Source: Hemibagrus wyckioides | Lineage: Eukaryota > Chordata > Actinopteri > Siluriformes > Bagridae | Direction of reading: 5' to 3' | Assembly: GCF_019097595.1 (NCBI RefSeq) | Contig: NC_080732.1 | Coordinates: 9,703,905 to 9,767,904, forward strand | DNA length: 64,000 nt | In this document: positions 1-11,289 of the stretch, one piece after another | How positions within the stretch are numbered: position 1 is the stretch's first letter | How the letters are laid out: each line of letters begins with the position of its first letter | Notes under the pieces: generated by a model | Seen by the model: the letters and a program-made list of their open reading frames with translations, nothing else | Told to the model about the DNA's origin: nothing | Database searches by the model: none | Position numbers and translations under genes: made by a program

Positions 1-571
1 TACCAAGAGATTTTAGAGCAGTTCATGCTTCCATCTGCTGTATTACAAATCTGTATTATAAATCATTTCTTTGATTATCTTATAAAATATTCTAATATTT
101 TGAGATACTGGATTTTTGATTTTCATAAGCGGTGAGCCAAAATTGTCTAAAATATTCCAGTTTATGTGTAATAAATCTAAAATAAATGAAAGTTTCAATT
201 AAATTGTTGAAAAAAATGAATGTTTCCATGATATTCTAATTTTTTTGAGATGCACATATATATTACAAAAGAAATATATTACATAAAATGCAATTGTAAA
301 CTTGATTGGTATAGCAACAATTTAGCATATACATATATGTATATTTAACAGGCACAAAACTCCTTCAATAACTTAGTGATCTATCAATTATATTTGAATT
401 TGAATTTGATTTAATTATTATTTATTTGAAATAAACTAAATAGCTGTTTATTGTAAAGATGATTTTGTGTACTTACTTTACAATGGAAAAACATTTATGT
501 ATTAAAAAAATTGTGCACAAAAGACAGTAAAAATTGCCGAGAGATGCATGTGGACAAACACTAGTGCATAC
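1..571 (-). other. acad11 intron 15 (partial), no exon found
   Basis: AT-rich sequence following the exon 15 donor in gene direction. The next exon should continue with the acyl-CoA dehydrogenase middle domain, but neither strand shows a matching stretch with splice sites. No recognisable repeat. Confidence 0.6.
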
Positions 572-657
572 CATCATGTCCAAACACAGTAAGAGGTCGA
601 ATCTTCCTCACACCAGGTGTGTCCATAGGAACCAAAATCATACTGTGCTGATCATGT
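572..657 (-). CDS. acad11: acad11 exon 15
   Basis: Acceptor TTAG lies just above 657 and donor GTATGC just below 572 (gene sense). The exon takes the last base of an AGA (Arg) codon, has 28 full codons and ends with one G. It reads [15 protein letters not shown]...[10 protein letters not shown], the conserved middle beta-domain of the dehydrogenase; human ACAD11 has [15 protein letters not shown] at this point. It is the last exon in the window and lies 14.7 kb from exon 14. Confidence 0.93.
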
Positions 658-1028
658 CTAACACACACACACAAAGAGAGAGAAAAGAACACTTACATAA
701 TTAGACCCAAATACTGCTATACTTAGAATTAAACTTTGAAAATACACTTATCTTTGTGGGGACATCTGGTCCCAAATAAGATCTAAAAATGTAAACGTGA
801 CCACACAGGATACATAATCTAATAATCTGATATTAAATTACGATTATTACAACTACTATATGAAAATACCATATCACTATTTCCTTTACAGTATTTGTAA
901 TCAATAAATAGAAGTCCAAGTTCCATCTGTTACACTATATTAAATGTGAAATCACACTGGTTATGTAACAGCTGGTATAGTTAAGGACAGGCCATGCCAT
1001 GTGAGGAATCAACACATATTGCCTATTC
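658..1028. other. intron 14 start, no gene
   Basis: A short (AC)n/(AG)n run begins right after the exon 15 acceptor (about 660-690). The rest is AT-rich with nothing recognisable. The last eight bases, GCCTATTC, are the left copy of the target-site duplication of the next element. Confidence 0.6.
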
Positions 1029-3065
1029 CAGGGGTCGGCAACCTTAAACACTCAAAGAGCCATTTGGACCCATTTCCCAAAGAAAAGAAAACACTGGGAG
1101 CCACAAAACCCTTATCTAAAATAGTTCCGGTCCTGACTGACTCACCTGAGTTAAATGATCCGATTCTGCATATTAAATCATGATTCATGAGCCCGAGGTC
1201 TAAATTAACCCCATTCTTTATTTATCCTATGGCTACCATGCTCTTTTTATTATTATTATTATTATTATTAAACAATGCAGAACATTATATATTATACATT
1301 AATGCAGGTATTAAACATAGCAGAGAAAAAAAAAAAGTTAGAAAGAAACAAATGAACAAATGTCCTGTCAGGGTAACAAGAGAGAGAGAGAGAAAAAAAA
1401 ACAGTATAAGAAATTGATGTATCAAGAAGAAGGCTGCTACCTTGCTCATCGACTGATTCAGCTGATTCTCAGCGGACTCTCGGAGCCGGGTTATAGACTG
1501 ATTCAGCTGAGAATCTTACGTTTAGTCTCAGCACCTCCAAAGTGCGTGAGCTGACATTCTTAAATGCCAATTTATAGGCAAAGCACTTTATGTAACTAGT
1601 TATACTTATTTTTATTCCATTTGGATACTTTAACATTTAACATATTAAATTTTTGGTTAATATAACTGATTATATTATAATTATAATTATTATATATAAT
1701 AATAATTTTTATATTTATAAATCATTTTTATATTTATGTTAAAGTTTGTGTGTGTGTGTGTGTGTGTGTTTGTGACACTTTAAAATAAATTTTTGTTGCA
1801 CTGGTATGTTTGTAGGGACATGCTTATTGCCCCTGTCAGTGGCGGAACAAGTGCACATCGCTGGGGCAAACATTCGGTTGGTTACCCATCATTCAATAGT
1901 CAAATGTTGTAAAAACTTGCAATTACTATTACATACAGTGAGGGAAAAAATTATTTGATCCCCTGCTGATTTTATACGTTTGCCCACTGACAAAGAAATT
2001 GGTTGGTGCGATTATTCCCAAATGGAAGAAACACAAAAGGACCGTCAATCTTCCTCGGTCTGGGGCTCCATGCAAGATCTCACCTCATGGATTTTCAATG
2101 ATCATGAGAACGGCGAGGAATCAGCCCAGAATTACACTGGAGGATTTTGTCAATGATCTCAAGGCAGCTGGGACCATAGTCAAAAAAGAAAACAATTCAC
2201 TACGCCGTGAAAGACTGAAATCCAGTAGCGCCCGCAAGGTCCCCCTGCTAAAGAAAGCACATGTACAGGCTCATCTGAAGTTTGCCAGTGAACATCTGAA
2301 TGATTCAGAGGAGAAAATCCAGCTCTTTGGCATCAAGTCAACTCGCCATGTTTGGAGGAGGAGGAATGCTGCCTATGACCCCAAGTACACCATCCCCAGG
2401 TGACAGGACAACTGCACTGCATCAAAGGGACGATGGACGGGGCCATGTACTGTTAAATCTTGGATGAGAACCTCTTTCCCTCAGACAGGGCATTGAAAAT
2501 GGGTCATGGATGGATATTCCAGCCTGACAATGACCCAAAACACACGGCCAAGGCAACAAAGGAGTGGTTCAAAAAGAAGCACATTAGGGTCCTGTAGTGG
2601 CCTAGCCAGTCTCTAGCCCTAAGCCAGACCTTAATCCCATAGAAAATCTGTGGAGGGAGCTGAAGGGTCAGCCACAAAACCTTAATGACTTGGAGAGGAT
2701 CTGCAAAGAGGAGTGGGCCTACATTCCTTGAGATGTGAGCAAACCTGGTGGCCAACTACAAGAAATGTCTGCCGCCTGTGATTGCCAACAACACCAAGTA
2801 CTAAGTCATGTTTTGCAAAGGGGTCAAATACAAATACAAATATCAAAATCATATTTTGAGCGACAAAAAATTAAACACGTTTTATTTTAATGTTACAAGA
2901 TCACCATAATCTACAAAATTTGTATTACATTTAAAAAACAAACGGACAAAAATAAAATACATTTAAATTAAATACCCATTATTTATTTTCCAAAGCCACA
3001 GGGAGCCGCAGCAGAGGGATGAAAGAGCCACATGCGGCTCCGGAGCCGCGGGTTGCCGACCCCTG
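1029..3065. mobile_element. hAT-type DNA transposon, non-autonomous, with 8-bp target duplication
   Basis: The ends are inverted: CAGGGGTCGGCAACC at 1029 and GGTTGCCGACCCCTG ending at 3065. GCCTATTC flanks both sides (1021-1028 and 3066-3073), the exact 8-bp duplication expected of the hAT superfamily. No hAT transposase frame is present. The interior holds (TTA)n near 1245-1270, (GA)n near 1380-1400, (TG)n near 1748-1770 and a nested Tc1 copy. The subterminal 'agagccacatgcggctccggagcc' type sequence is GC-rich compared with its surroundings. Confidence 0.9.
1936..2836 (+). mobile_element. Tc1-like transposon copy nested in the hAT element
   Basis: The left end starts after a TA with CAGTGAGGGAAAAAA..TTTGATCCCCTGC, a Tc1-family terminus. 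Plus-strand frames read [20 protein letters not shown] (paired-type helix-turn-helix) at 2011 and later [19 protein letters not shown] and [14 protein letters not shown] catalytic segments (about 2525-2665). The first acidic block and the right inverted repeat are largely lost, and the frame is broken several times. Dead copy. Confidence 0.85.
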
Positions 3066-3073
3066 GCCTATTC

Positions 3074-3800
3074 CATCATCTGACATTTATTTTTTAATTT
3101 CTCTTGTTGCTGGGTGAAGATGTTACTTTTCCTAATTTTGACAGCACCCTCCCATTTTCTTACCTTTATTTATTCCTTTATTCATTATATCCTTTATTCA
3201 TACATTCATTCATTTATCCAAAAACAGTTACATGCAAACAAATAACTGTGCACACATTTTCTGCATGCTCCCATGTCTTAAGGCATAGCCTGATCCAAGG
3301 AAAGGCAGCCAGTAAAACTGATTTACATGTATGAGCCAGAAAAAAGCTGTCATTCACCTCTGGGAATTATGTATTGGCACATTGGCATATGCCAAAACCC
3401 CTAAAGATTTGCTGCATTCTGGGACAAGTATAAGAATCTTGGAACCACACAGTGTAACAAAACCAGGGAAGTGGAAATAAAAAAAGTTACAAAACAACCA
3501 AAAGTTGGAAAAGAACCAATAACTAGCAAAGCAAGACAAAAACAAGACTATGAAAAAAAGAACAAGGATACAAACTTCTTAACGGAAACAAATTCCAAGG
3601 AACTAACATGAGAAAACACAAAACCTAAAGAGGGAAACTAGAACTCATGAGAGGACAAACAATGGAAATCATTCAGACAAGCAAAGAGGAGCCTCAAAAA
3701 CATGATTTAGGGTGCCATCTGGTGGTCTGCACAGACACTGCCTCATCTAGGAAAGAGGCACAAATTAATTCCCAGGGATAACAAACTTTGGTCTGAAAGG
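3074..3800. other. intron 14 sequence without recognised features
   Basis: Contains imperfect TTCATT/TTTATT repeats near 3160-3220. Nothing else is identified on either strand. Confidence 0.5.
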
Positions 3801-3809
3801 TTAAAGTAA

Positions 3810-4440
3810 ACCTCAAGACAGCCACAAAAGGAACTGGTGAAGGAGTTTGTAGCAAACATGTATATTGTACAATAAGAGTGTCTTACATTTGCCATGGCCT
3901 AAAAGGCTGTCATGGAAGCAAGAAGCCCCTAACTAAATAAAAAAACAGTGAGGTGATCACCGGCCTTGTGGAGGAGTGTTCTCTGGTCAGATGAAGCAAA
4001 AATGTAACTGTTTGTCTGTTAAAAAAACAAAAAAAAAACAAAACAAAAAAAAAACACCATCTGTGAAGCATGTGGGTGGTAGTATCATGATAAAAAGTTT
4101 TTTTTCCCAGTAGTAGGGACTAGTAAAAAAGATGCTGAAAGAGAATCAGCCAGAAACTTCGTCAAAACTGGCTCTACCACCAGGACCTTAAACTTAATCG
4201 CTAAAGTTATAACCAAATGGCTTAAAAACAACAAACTGAAAGTACTTGAGTGGTCATCACAAAGTGCTGACCTAAATTCTATAGAAAAGCTGTGGACTGA
4301 TTTGAAAAATCATGTATATGCAAATTTCACTAGTCCTATCAGTTGGAATAGGAAAAATTCTGCCAAAATATTTGATATGCTCATGAAAGACAACCCAAAG
4401 AAAATTCAAGTTTAAGAACTTGAAAGGTAATACCACCAAA
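3810..4440 (+). pseudogene. Tc1-like transposase remnant, C-terminal part
   Basis: Degenerate plus-strand coding sequence. Near 4225-4300 it reads KWLKNNKLKVLEWSSQSADLNSIEKLW-like, the block with the last catalytic Glu of Tc1 transposases; an earlier SDE-like block near 3975-4010 is damaged. A poly-A/CAAA expansion interrupts it near 4020-4055. No terminal repeats could be delimited. Confidence 0.7.
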
Positions 4441-4554
4441 TATGTATACATTTGATCCACTGAAAATCTGATATACCATACAAAAAAGTCACCAAATGGA
4501 TTTAATTTAGCAAATAGGTATAAGCCTTCCACTGGATAATTACTGCAGTGAATA

Positions 4555-5700
4555 ATGTTTGAGTCGGAAGTTAATTAACCCTAATTGATGCAGTGAGTAG
4601 CTTCTCATTTCTTAAAGAACCATGTCAGAAGACATGGATATTCTGTGGTTGTGGAAAAGCTGTTTAGATGCATCACAATACTGGCCTGCAACAACTAATG
4701 CAGAGTTCACTGCCCGATTTTAGCCTTGATTTTCAGTCGCCAACTAGTTTTACAAGGTCGCCAACAAATGCCCAAAATCAAGGCTAATCGGAGCTCATGC
4801 ACACGACTGACAATCGCACAGTGTGAATTACCAAAGACGTGATCTGACCGAGATGCTGATGAGTCATGTTAAATATCTGGACCTGTCGGCCACTCAAAAT
4901 TGTGCAGTGTGAAAGGAGTTCTGACTGAAAATACACTGATGATGACCTACAGCCAACATGAGAGCAAGAGAGCAAGAAAGAGGGCAGCAGGCAGTTCGGG
5001 GAGGAGTTATAGACCACAATATCAGCAAGCATGGCTTCGGTTGGAGCACAGTACTATAGGTTAATAGAGTTTATAGGTTTTTATCAGAAAAATGTTGTAA
5101 ATATAGTTATATCAGAATAAATTAGCTTTACAATAGCAAACAGAAATAAAGCAGAAACATTTGCTTGACCAGCCGCATCAAATGAATAATCAAATTATTC
5201 ATTTGTTCAGTTATGCAGAATTCTTGTTCCCCACACAGACCATTTGGATGGCAAACTTTTTGTGGGGTACCATTTCCAGTCTCACGCAAGAACTCTGATC
5301 CCACGTCTGATCTTGCATTATTTCCTTATTATTTCTCGCTTACGTTCGGTTGTGAAACACAGTTTCTCCTGTCACTGATCCATCGTGCAAGTGTGAAGAC
5401 AGCAGCGAATGAATGCTACCCTAATTAATCGTGCAGTGTGAAAACAACCATGATCCAACCACTTTGAAAATCGTGCAGTGTGAACTCGGCATAAGGTGAT
5501 TGCTAAAACTGCTAAAATTGGGTTAAGAACTGTTCAACACATTATTAAAACCTGGAAGGATAGTGTTGAACCATCATCTTTAATGAAGAAATTTGGTCAG
5601 AAAAAAACCTTGGAATGATTCTGATACGATATACGCCTTCGTCAGTTTGAGGTTACTAAGAGTAATATTGTAGAGGTGTGTAAATTAGTAAAGTCCGATG
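4555..5700 (+). pseudogene. Tc1-like transposase N-terminal remnant, split by a Harbinger-like insertion
   Basis: The left piece (to 4698) contains ATGTCAGAAGACATGG at about 4622 and ends GCAACAACTAA. The right piece (from 5495) continues GGTGATTGCTAAAACTGC and encodes IAKTAKIGLRTVQHIIKTW, a typical Tc1 helix-turn-helix. Removing 4699-5491 plus one TAA joins the two parts in a sensible order. Lies upstream-to-downstream in the opposite order to the C-terminal remnant at 3810-4440, so that is a different copy. Confidence 0.65.
4699..5491. mobile_element. Harbinger-like non-autonomous DNA transposon with TAA target duplication
   Basis: The left end is TGCAGAGTTCACTGCCCGAT and the right end, reversed, is TGCCGAGTTCACACTGCACGAT. 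TAA flanks it at 4696-4698 and 5492-5494, the 3-bp duplication usual for PIF/Harbinger. A 'cgtgcagtgtgaa' motif recurs inside (near 4815, 4900, 5425, 5475). No transposase frame. Confidence 0.75.
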
Positions 5701-8555
5701 CTATAATATGCTCTGGCCTCAGCCCAATGCGGCATGGCGATGTAGCTTACAGCAGGTTATGGTCGCTGAACTGCTTGATGTCCAGGTAGTGCTCTGAAAA
5801 CAATGTGCTCTTTATATACAATTGGAGCTCTTTTGAGGGCAAGGCTGGCCTGTTAGGCTGGGATGGTGTCCATGCCAATCGAGAAGGTGCTGCTCTCATT
5901 TCTCTCAGCATAGCACATAGTCTTAGAACAGGTCAAGTTAATCTGTGACAATCCAAAGCCAGGGCCAGGGAGCAGGCAAACAGGCTAATCCGATCGTCTG
6001 CTAGCTGCAATGAGTCACCACCCAGGGTTCAAAACACTGAGACTGTGTCTGTTCACTGAGCTAAACAAAAATGTATAAACAATCAGAAAATTTGATTAGC
6101 CTAAAATTAGATCATAGTGAATGCAGAGCCAGCACCTTTGATCTGAAGCTAGGATTGTTAAATATAAGATCTCTTTCATCTAAAGCACTTATTATTAATG
6201 AACTAATTACTAATCAGGAGTTTAGTGTTCTATGTTTAACAGAAACATGGATTAAACTAAACGAGTATGTAGCATTAAATGAAGCTTGTCCACCTGGCTA
6301 TAGCTATAAACATCAACTATGTCTACCAGGCAGGGTAGGAGGTGTCGCAGTTATTCATGATAAGCTAGAACTTGATCAGTAGACTAATTACTTAGAGTCA
6401 GTGTTTCACAACACCCTAGACACTGTAGCTCCACTTAAAAGGAAATAATCAAAGGGAGGAAACTAGCACCCTCGTAAAATGACCACACAAACCTTAAAAC
6501 AATCAGCTAGGAAATTAGAACATAAATGGCATCAAACTAAATTGGCAGTATTTCAGTTAGTGTGGAAGGAAAGCCTTCTGCGCTACAAAAAATCTACTAA
6601 ATATAGTACTGCTAGATCAGAGGTATCTCTCTGCCCTAATCAAAGATAACAAAAACAATCCTAAATGTTTATTTAGTACTATAGCAAAATTAACTAGGAG
6701 TAAAACTACTGTAGAAAAGTGCACATCATCTATATGCAGCAGCAATGACTTCATGAATTATTTCAATGGAAAAATTTATATCAGGCAAAAAATTCAGACC
6801 ATTAATTTAAAACTAAACTATTTGATAGATAATCCTGTAGATAATATAACTATTTTTGATCAGTGCTTCGAATGCTTTACTCTCCTTCAAGAGCTTGATT
6901 TAATTTCACTAATTTCATCTTCAAAACCTTCAACCTGCATACTAGATCCCTTACCCACATATTTACTTAAACAGACATTACCAGTAGCTACCAAAACCCT
7001 TCTAAAAATATATATATAAAAATTTTTCCCTTAGCACTGGCTATGTGCCTAAAGCTTTTTAACTAGAGGTTATCAAACCCCTAATTAAAAAACCTGACCT
7101 CGACTGCATCAGCTGTCCAACTATAGGCCAATATCAAACCTGCCCTTTATCTACAAGATCCTAGAAATGGTTGTAGCACAGCAGTTCTGTTCATACAGCA
7201 TAGAAATAACATTCATGAACTGTATTTCATGAAATAACACTCATGAAATGTATCAGTCAGGTTTTAGGCCTCATAATAGCACTCGTTAAAGTGGTAAATG
7301 ACCTGTTACTGGCCTCCAATCAGGGTTGTGTCTCCTTGCTGGTGTTACTCTATGTTAGTGCAGCTTTTGACACCACTGACCATAATATTCTACTTGATAG
7401 GCTAAAAAATGTTGTTGGTGTCAGTGTTAAAGGAATAGCCCTCTCTTGGCTCAGGTCTTTTTTCACTGATCCTTATCAGTTTGTAGATCTAAATGATGAC
7501 TTCTCTGCATACCAAGGTTATGTTCAGTGTTCCACAAGGTTCTGTCTTAGTTCTGTCCTTTTCTCCTTATATATGCTACCCTTTGGTGCATATATTCGTA
7601 AACATGGTATTAGCTCCCACTGTCATGCCGATGACACACAGCTATATGTTTCAGCTAAGTCAGATGAGAGACACCAACTTATTAAGATTGAAGAATGTGT
7701 AAAGGACATTAGACAGTGGGTGGTCACTAACTTCCTCCTGCTTAACTCTGACAGACAGAGGTGCTTGTACTAGGACCACATGCAGCTAGAAGTAAGCTTT
7801 CTGATTAGAGTAACTGTGGATGGTCTTTCTGTTTCATCTTGTCCAGCAGTAAAAGACCTTGGTGTGATTATTGACACTGGTCTTTTGTTTGAAGTTCATG
7901 TAGATAATATCACTAGGGTAGCCTTCTTTTATCTCAGTAATATTGCTAAGACAAGAAATATGATGTAATATGATAATAAATATGAGGGCAGAGCTTCTTA
8001 CAAATCCCCACAGTTATGGAACAGCCCTCCAAAAAGTGTTTGGGACTCAGACACAGTTTCAATGTTTAAGTCCAGGCTGAAGACACATTTGTTTGGTCAA
8101 GCTTTTAAGTTTTTCTTAGGTACAGAAGATCTTGCAGGTTCCTGAACGTTTGGATGCTGTCGCCTTACCACCCTCGCAAGATGCTCAGGTCTGCTGACTG
8201 TGAAGCAGTTGGACACTTTATGTCCCAGGAAGCCTTCATGTCTGTCTCCTTCTGGCTCGCCCTTTTAGTTATGCTGCCATAGCTAGTCTTGCCAGAGTCC
8301 TTGCCTGTACTTTACACATAAGTTACATTGTCTTTAAACATCTCGTGATCACAAGCATATCTAATATTTTTCTCTCTCTCTCGGTCTTTCTCTGTTGAGC
8401 TATAAGTCCCTCTCCTGATTTCTCAGTGTTCTGAGTTCCCAGTGTGACTACTTCTACTTTCCGGACCTGCCTAATCCATCCAGATGCTCTACCCCTGGTT
8501 GGACTCTTGTCGCTTGGTAACATGGTAACATCATGGTAACATCATGTGAGCATCA
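5700..8555 (+). mobile_element. L2-clade LINE, degenerate but nearly full layout
   Basis: Plus-strand order matches a fish L2 element. The 5' region runs to ~6070; an endonuclease start at 6071-6380 has LLNIRSLSSKALIINELI and VLCLTETWI; the reverse transcriptase at about 7243-7773 has AAFDTTDHNILLDRL and CHADDTQLY; then NLGV-like and WNSLPKSV..FKSRLKTHLFG-like C-terminal blocks (about 7850-8105) and a 3' UTR. The catalytic YADD motif is changed to HADD, the endonuclease frame stops at 6380 and the middle is frameshifted, so it cannot be active. Confidence 0.85.
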
Positions 8556-8740
8556 GAACTGGACCATGGAGCAATGGAAGAAGGTGGCCTGGTCTGATGA
8601 ATCATTTTCTTTTACATCACATGGATGACCGGGAGCGTGTGTGTCACTTTCCTGGGGAACACACAGCACCAGGATGCACTGTGGGAAGAAGGTAAGCCAA
8701 CGTAGGCAGTGTTATGCTTTCAGCAATGTTCTGCTTCTTT
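8556..8740 (+). pseudogene. Tc1-like transposase fragment with WSDES motif
   Basis: Reads NWTMEQWKKVAWSDESFSF from about 8556, the block around the first catalytic Asp in one fish Tc1 family, followed by RRQCYAF-like remains. About 185 bp only; no termini seen. Confidence 0.7.
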
Positions 8741-8860
8741 CTTTAAGAGCTTTTCCCCATACCAGTTATTATACAGGCTTAAGTTTTGTGGCATCCTAAA
8801 TTTAACTAGATTTTTAAAGTTCGTCGCGACAAACTTTGATGTTGGCTTGATGAAGCAAGT

Positions 8861-9213
8861 ACACATCACGTGACGTCACCCGGACACGTCACGCAGTTCT
8901 CCACATTGTGCAGAGCGTTTTGATATGTCACATGTATATTGCTGTAGTTTTGCAATTTCGCAAATTTTGGGGTGTGGTGCACGTGACATCATCAGAACAT
9001 ATGTCACAAAGTTCCTCTCATTGTGCTGAACGTTTTGATATATCACGTGTATGTTGGAGTAATTTTGCAATTCTGCTTATTTTGGAGGCGTGGCGCGCAC
9101 GTGACGTCACCCAACACACGTCACGAAGTTCCCCTCATTGTGCTGAGTGTTTTGATATGTCACTTGTGTATGTTGCAGTAGTTTTGTGATTTTGCTAATT
9201 TTGGGGCGTGGCT
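8861..9213. repeat. three tandem copies of a ~115-bp unit
   Basis: Units begin near 8861, 8980 and 9096. Each carries CACGTGACRTCA (8867-8878, 8980-8991, 9098-9109), then 'gtcac..agttc', 'cattgtgc', 'gttttgatat', 'ttttgcaat' and 'ttttgggg(c/t)gtgg'. Spacings of the first motif are 113 and 118 bp. The core motif combines an E-box (CACGTG) with a CRE-like TGACGTCA. Confidence 0.85.
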
Positions 9214-9551
9214 CTACTGGAAAACTGGAAAACCGAAATACCGATTGGTTCCAAAATTTACAGCTTCATCCGGCCCAAGATTCTGAAGGAGCTGGCTGGG
9301 TTTGGTATCGATATCTCGAAAGCCTGCCGAGTCATAAACCTCCAAATTTTTTAATGTGATTCTATCTGGAAAAAGGCCACTTTGAGCTTCCGTACTGGGA
9401 ATACTGGAATTCCAATCGCTTAGAAAAGTAATAGCAACAAACTTCAGGCCCAACAAACATGCCGAGTTTGGTGCATGTAGATCGAAATCTCTAGGAGGAG
9501 TTACTCTTGATAATTAATTGTATAAGAAAAATAATTCTAAGACAAAAACAA

Positions 9552-9577
9552 TATGTTGGCTTTTTCAAGCCAACATA
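9552..9577. repeat. perfect 11-bp hairpin
   Basis: TATGTTGGCTT, loop TTTC, AAGCCAACATA. Arms match exactly. Sits at the right end of the dispersed repeat. Confidence 0.9.
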
Positions 9578-9579
9578 AT

Positions 9580-10230
9580 AATTAGAACAAAATTGAGAGG
9601 AGAGACCTACTAGCAAAAGTGAAATTCAACAATATCATACGTACTTCTGCAAATATCCATAAGGGACCAGGGTAAACCGAGCTGCCGTTTTCAAATTTAC
9701 CTCCGAGCCCTCCCTCTATCTGTGGAACTTCCTTTGCTAACGCCACATGGACCAGATTTGGTGTCCAAACCATTTCATACCAAGCTTATGTAAATGTCAA
9801 TTAATATGAGCTTAAACAGCAGTGAATTTGAAGAATTACAGTTTTGCAGGCTCCATTATTATGAATACTCATCAAGATGCATTCACAAATGCTAGGCATG
9901 TAATGATAATCATATGGCTGCTATAATTCAATTTTTCAGTATAGAAAACATGTTCCCTTTAACTTCTTTCACAACTTCAATATTCGATTTGTAAGGCAGT
10001 ACAAGAACACCTGTCTGTCATAGAAGCCATTTCTTTCTCATAATCATTATACATATTTTAGTTCCTGATATATTCTATACACTCTGCCCTTGGCTGACTG
10101 CACATCACCACTTGTTTATGACCTTATCTTTATACCATGATATCCTTTGTTTTGTCCTAGAAATTCTTTCTGTTCTGTTTTGAGAACATATGCCGAACAT
10201 AGGCACTCAGTGACAGTCCCGTCTTCCGTA
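9580..10230. other. intron 14 sequence without recognised features
   Basis: A minus-strand open stretch at 9582-9773 has no family resemblance I recognise. No splice-bounded exon was found. Confidence 0.4.
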
Positions 10231-10234
10231 TCTT

Positions 10235-10420
10235 AGATAAGCCTTTTTGTAATAAACTCGCAAAACTGTCAGTGAACACGTCAACCACTATGTCTGTTTC
10301 TCCCAGTTCTCTCAGTAAATTTCGAAGAGTTTTGCTATTCAATCACCGTCTCTGCGTGGTCTGCATTTCTTCCCTGAATTCAGCCTTGGAGGCAGTGGTA
10401 ACAGCGTGACTCGGTCTGGA
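10235..10420 (+). repeat. LTR-like repeat, copy A
   Basis: Shares an extended stretch with copy B at 14755-15000: 'aataaactcgcaaaactg', 'cagtgaacac.tcaacca', 'agtaaatttcgaagagtt', 'tgctattcaatca' and 'ttcagcc.tggaggcagtg'. The end (TGGAGGCAGTGGTAACAGCGTGAC) resembles an LTR 3' end plus primer-binding region. No coding evidence adjoins it. Confidence 0.5.
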
Positions 10421-10639
10421 TATAATTGGGTGGAGCGGGAGGTAAAAGGAAAACTCTTCTTTCTTTCTCCCTCAATGCGGTTATATTATGTTCTCAAAAA
10501 GGATTACACAGACTTCATAATATTAACCTGCAGTGTATCTGTCAGGGTAATTCTGTTTAAGAAATACTGGCACATGAAATGTGTAAGGAATAACTGAAAG
10601 AAGCTGATTAGATGTTCATCGGTTTCCTGTTCGTTCCCT

Positions 10640-11280
10640 GGTTCTGATGGAAACTAAAGTTCTTTCCCTGCACTGTCGGGAGGTTGTGCAAACATAAACT
10701 TTCCTTTCCCATGTTGTTCACGCTGCCCAAGTTCCTCTAACTCTGTTGTTTGTCTTGTCCGTTTTGTCTTTGTGTCTTGTAACAATTGGTGGAAGTGGCC
10801 AGTCTAAGCAAACTCCCAATAATTTGATGTATAATCATGGTGTTGGCATTTTTGTCCAACCTTTTACTGACAATTTAGCAGGGTGGACAGAGGGTGAGAA
10901 ACGGTGGCGTCCCTATCTTAGAGAAGAGTCTTTTGAAAATAATGATTTAAATACGGCTACTATCTTGTTTTCAATGGATATGATGACTCTAATTTGGATT
11001 ACAAGTATATGACTGGTGTATTAAAGGTATGGCTCGAAATTAAACCAATTTGGGATAGGGAACATGATTACAATACAACCCACCCTCAACTACATCTTTA
11101 CTCAGTCATTACCAAATTTTACTGAAAAAATAAGACCCCAAGAATTAAAATAACTACTCTACAGAAACCAAAAACACAAGAATGATTGGAAACATATGGC
11201 TAGATATTGAGCAAAAAATTTGTAAGGATATTCGAATTTCAGATTAATCATTCTATAGTCAGACAATCAAAAAACACTAC
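10640..11280. other. unidentified intronic sequence
   Basis: Contains an 88-codon plus-strand open frame (10,746-11,012) with a hydrophobic start and no recognised family. Codon bias and neighbours give no support for a gene. Confidence 0.3.
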
Positions 11281-11289
11281 TGTTTTAAA

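Larger units (their letters stand above)
8836..9577. repeat. dispersed fish repeat with internal tandem array and terminal hairpin
   Basis: Starts with TGATGTTGGCTTGATGAAGC and ends with TTTTTCAAGCCAACATA, so its ends are inverted. Inside are three ~115-bp tandem units (next entry), then a unique part with 'ccgagtttggtgcatgtagatc' near 9460, a phrase I recall from teleost repeats. No coding sequence. Class uncertain; a MITE-like DNA element is the best guess. Confidence 0.55.

Noticed and set aside
1..571. acad11 exon 16
   Set aside because: No splice-bounded stretch resembling the next part of the dehydrogenase domain.
1187..1417. 76-codon open frame with a leucine run
   Set aside because: Produced by a (TTA)n microsatellite inside the hAT element.
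8861..9213. CRISPR-like spaced repeats
   Set aside because: Only three imperfect ~115-bp tandem units with no unique spacers; vertebrate minisatellite.
10746..11012. Novel small protein of 88 codons
   Set aside because: Single open frame in repeat-rich intron, no family resemblance, no splice or promoter support.
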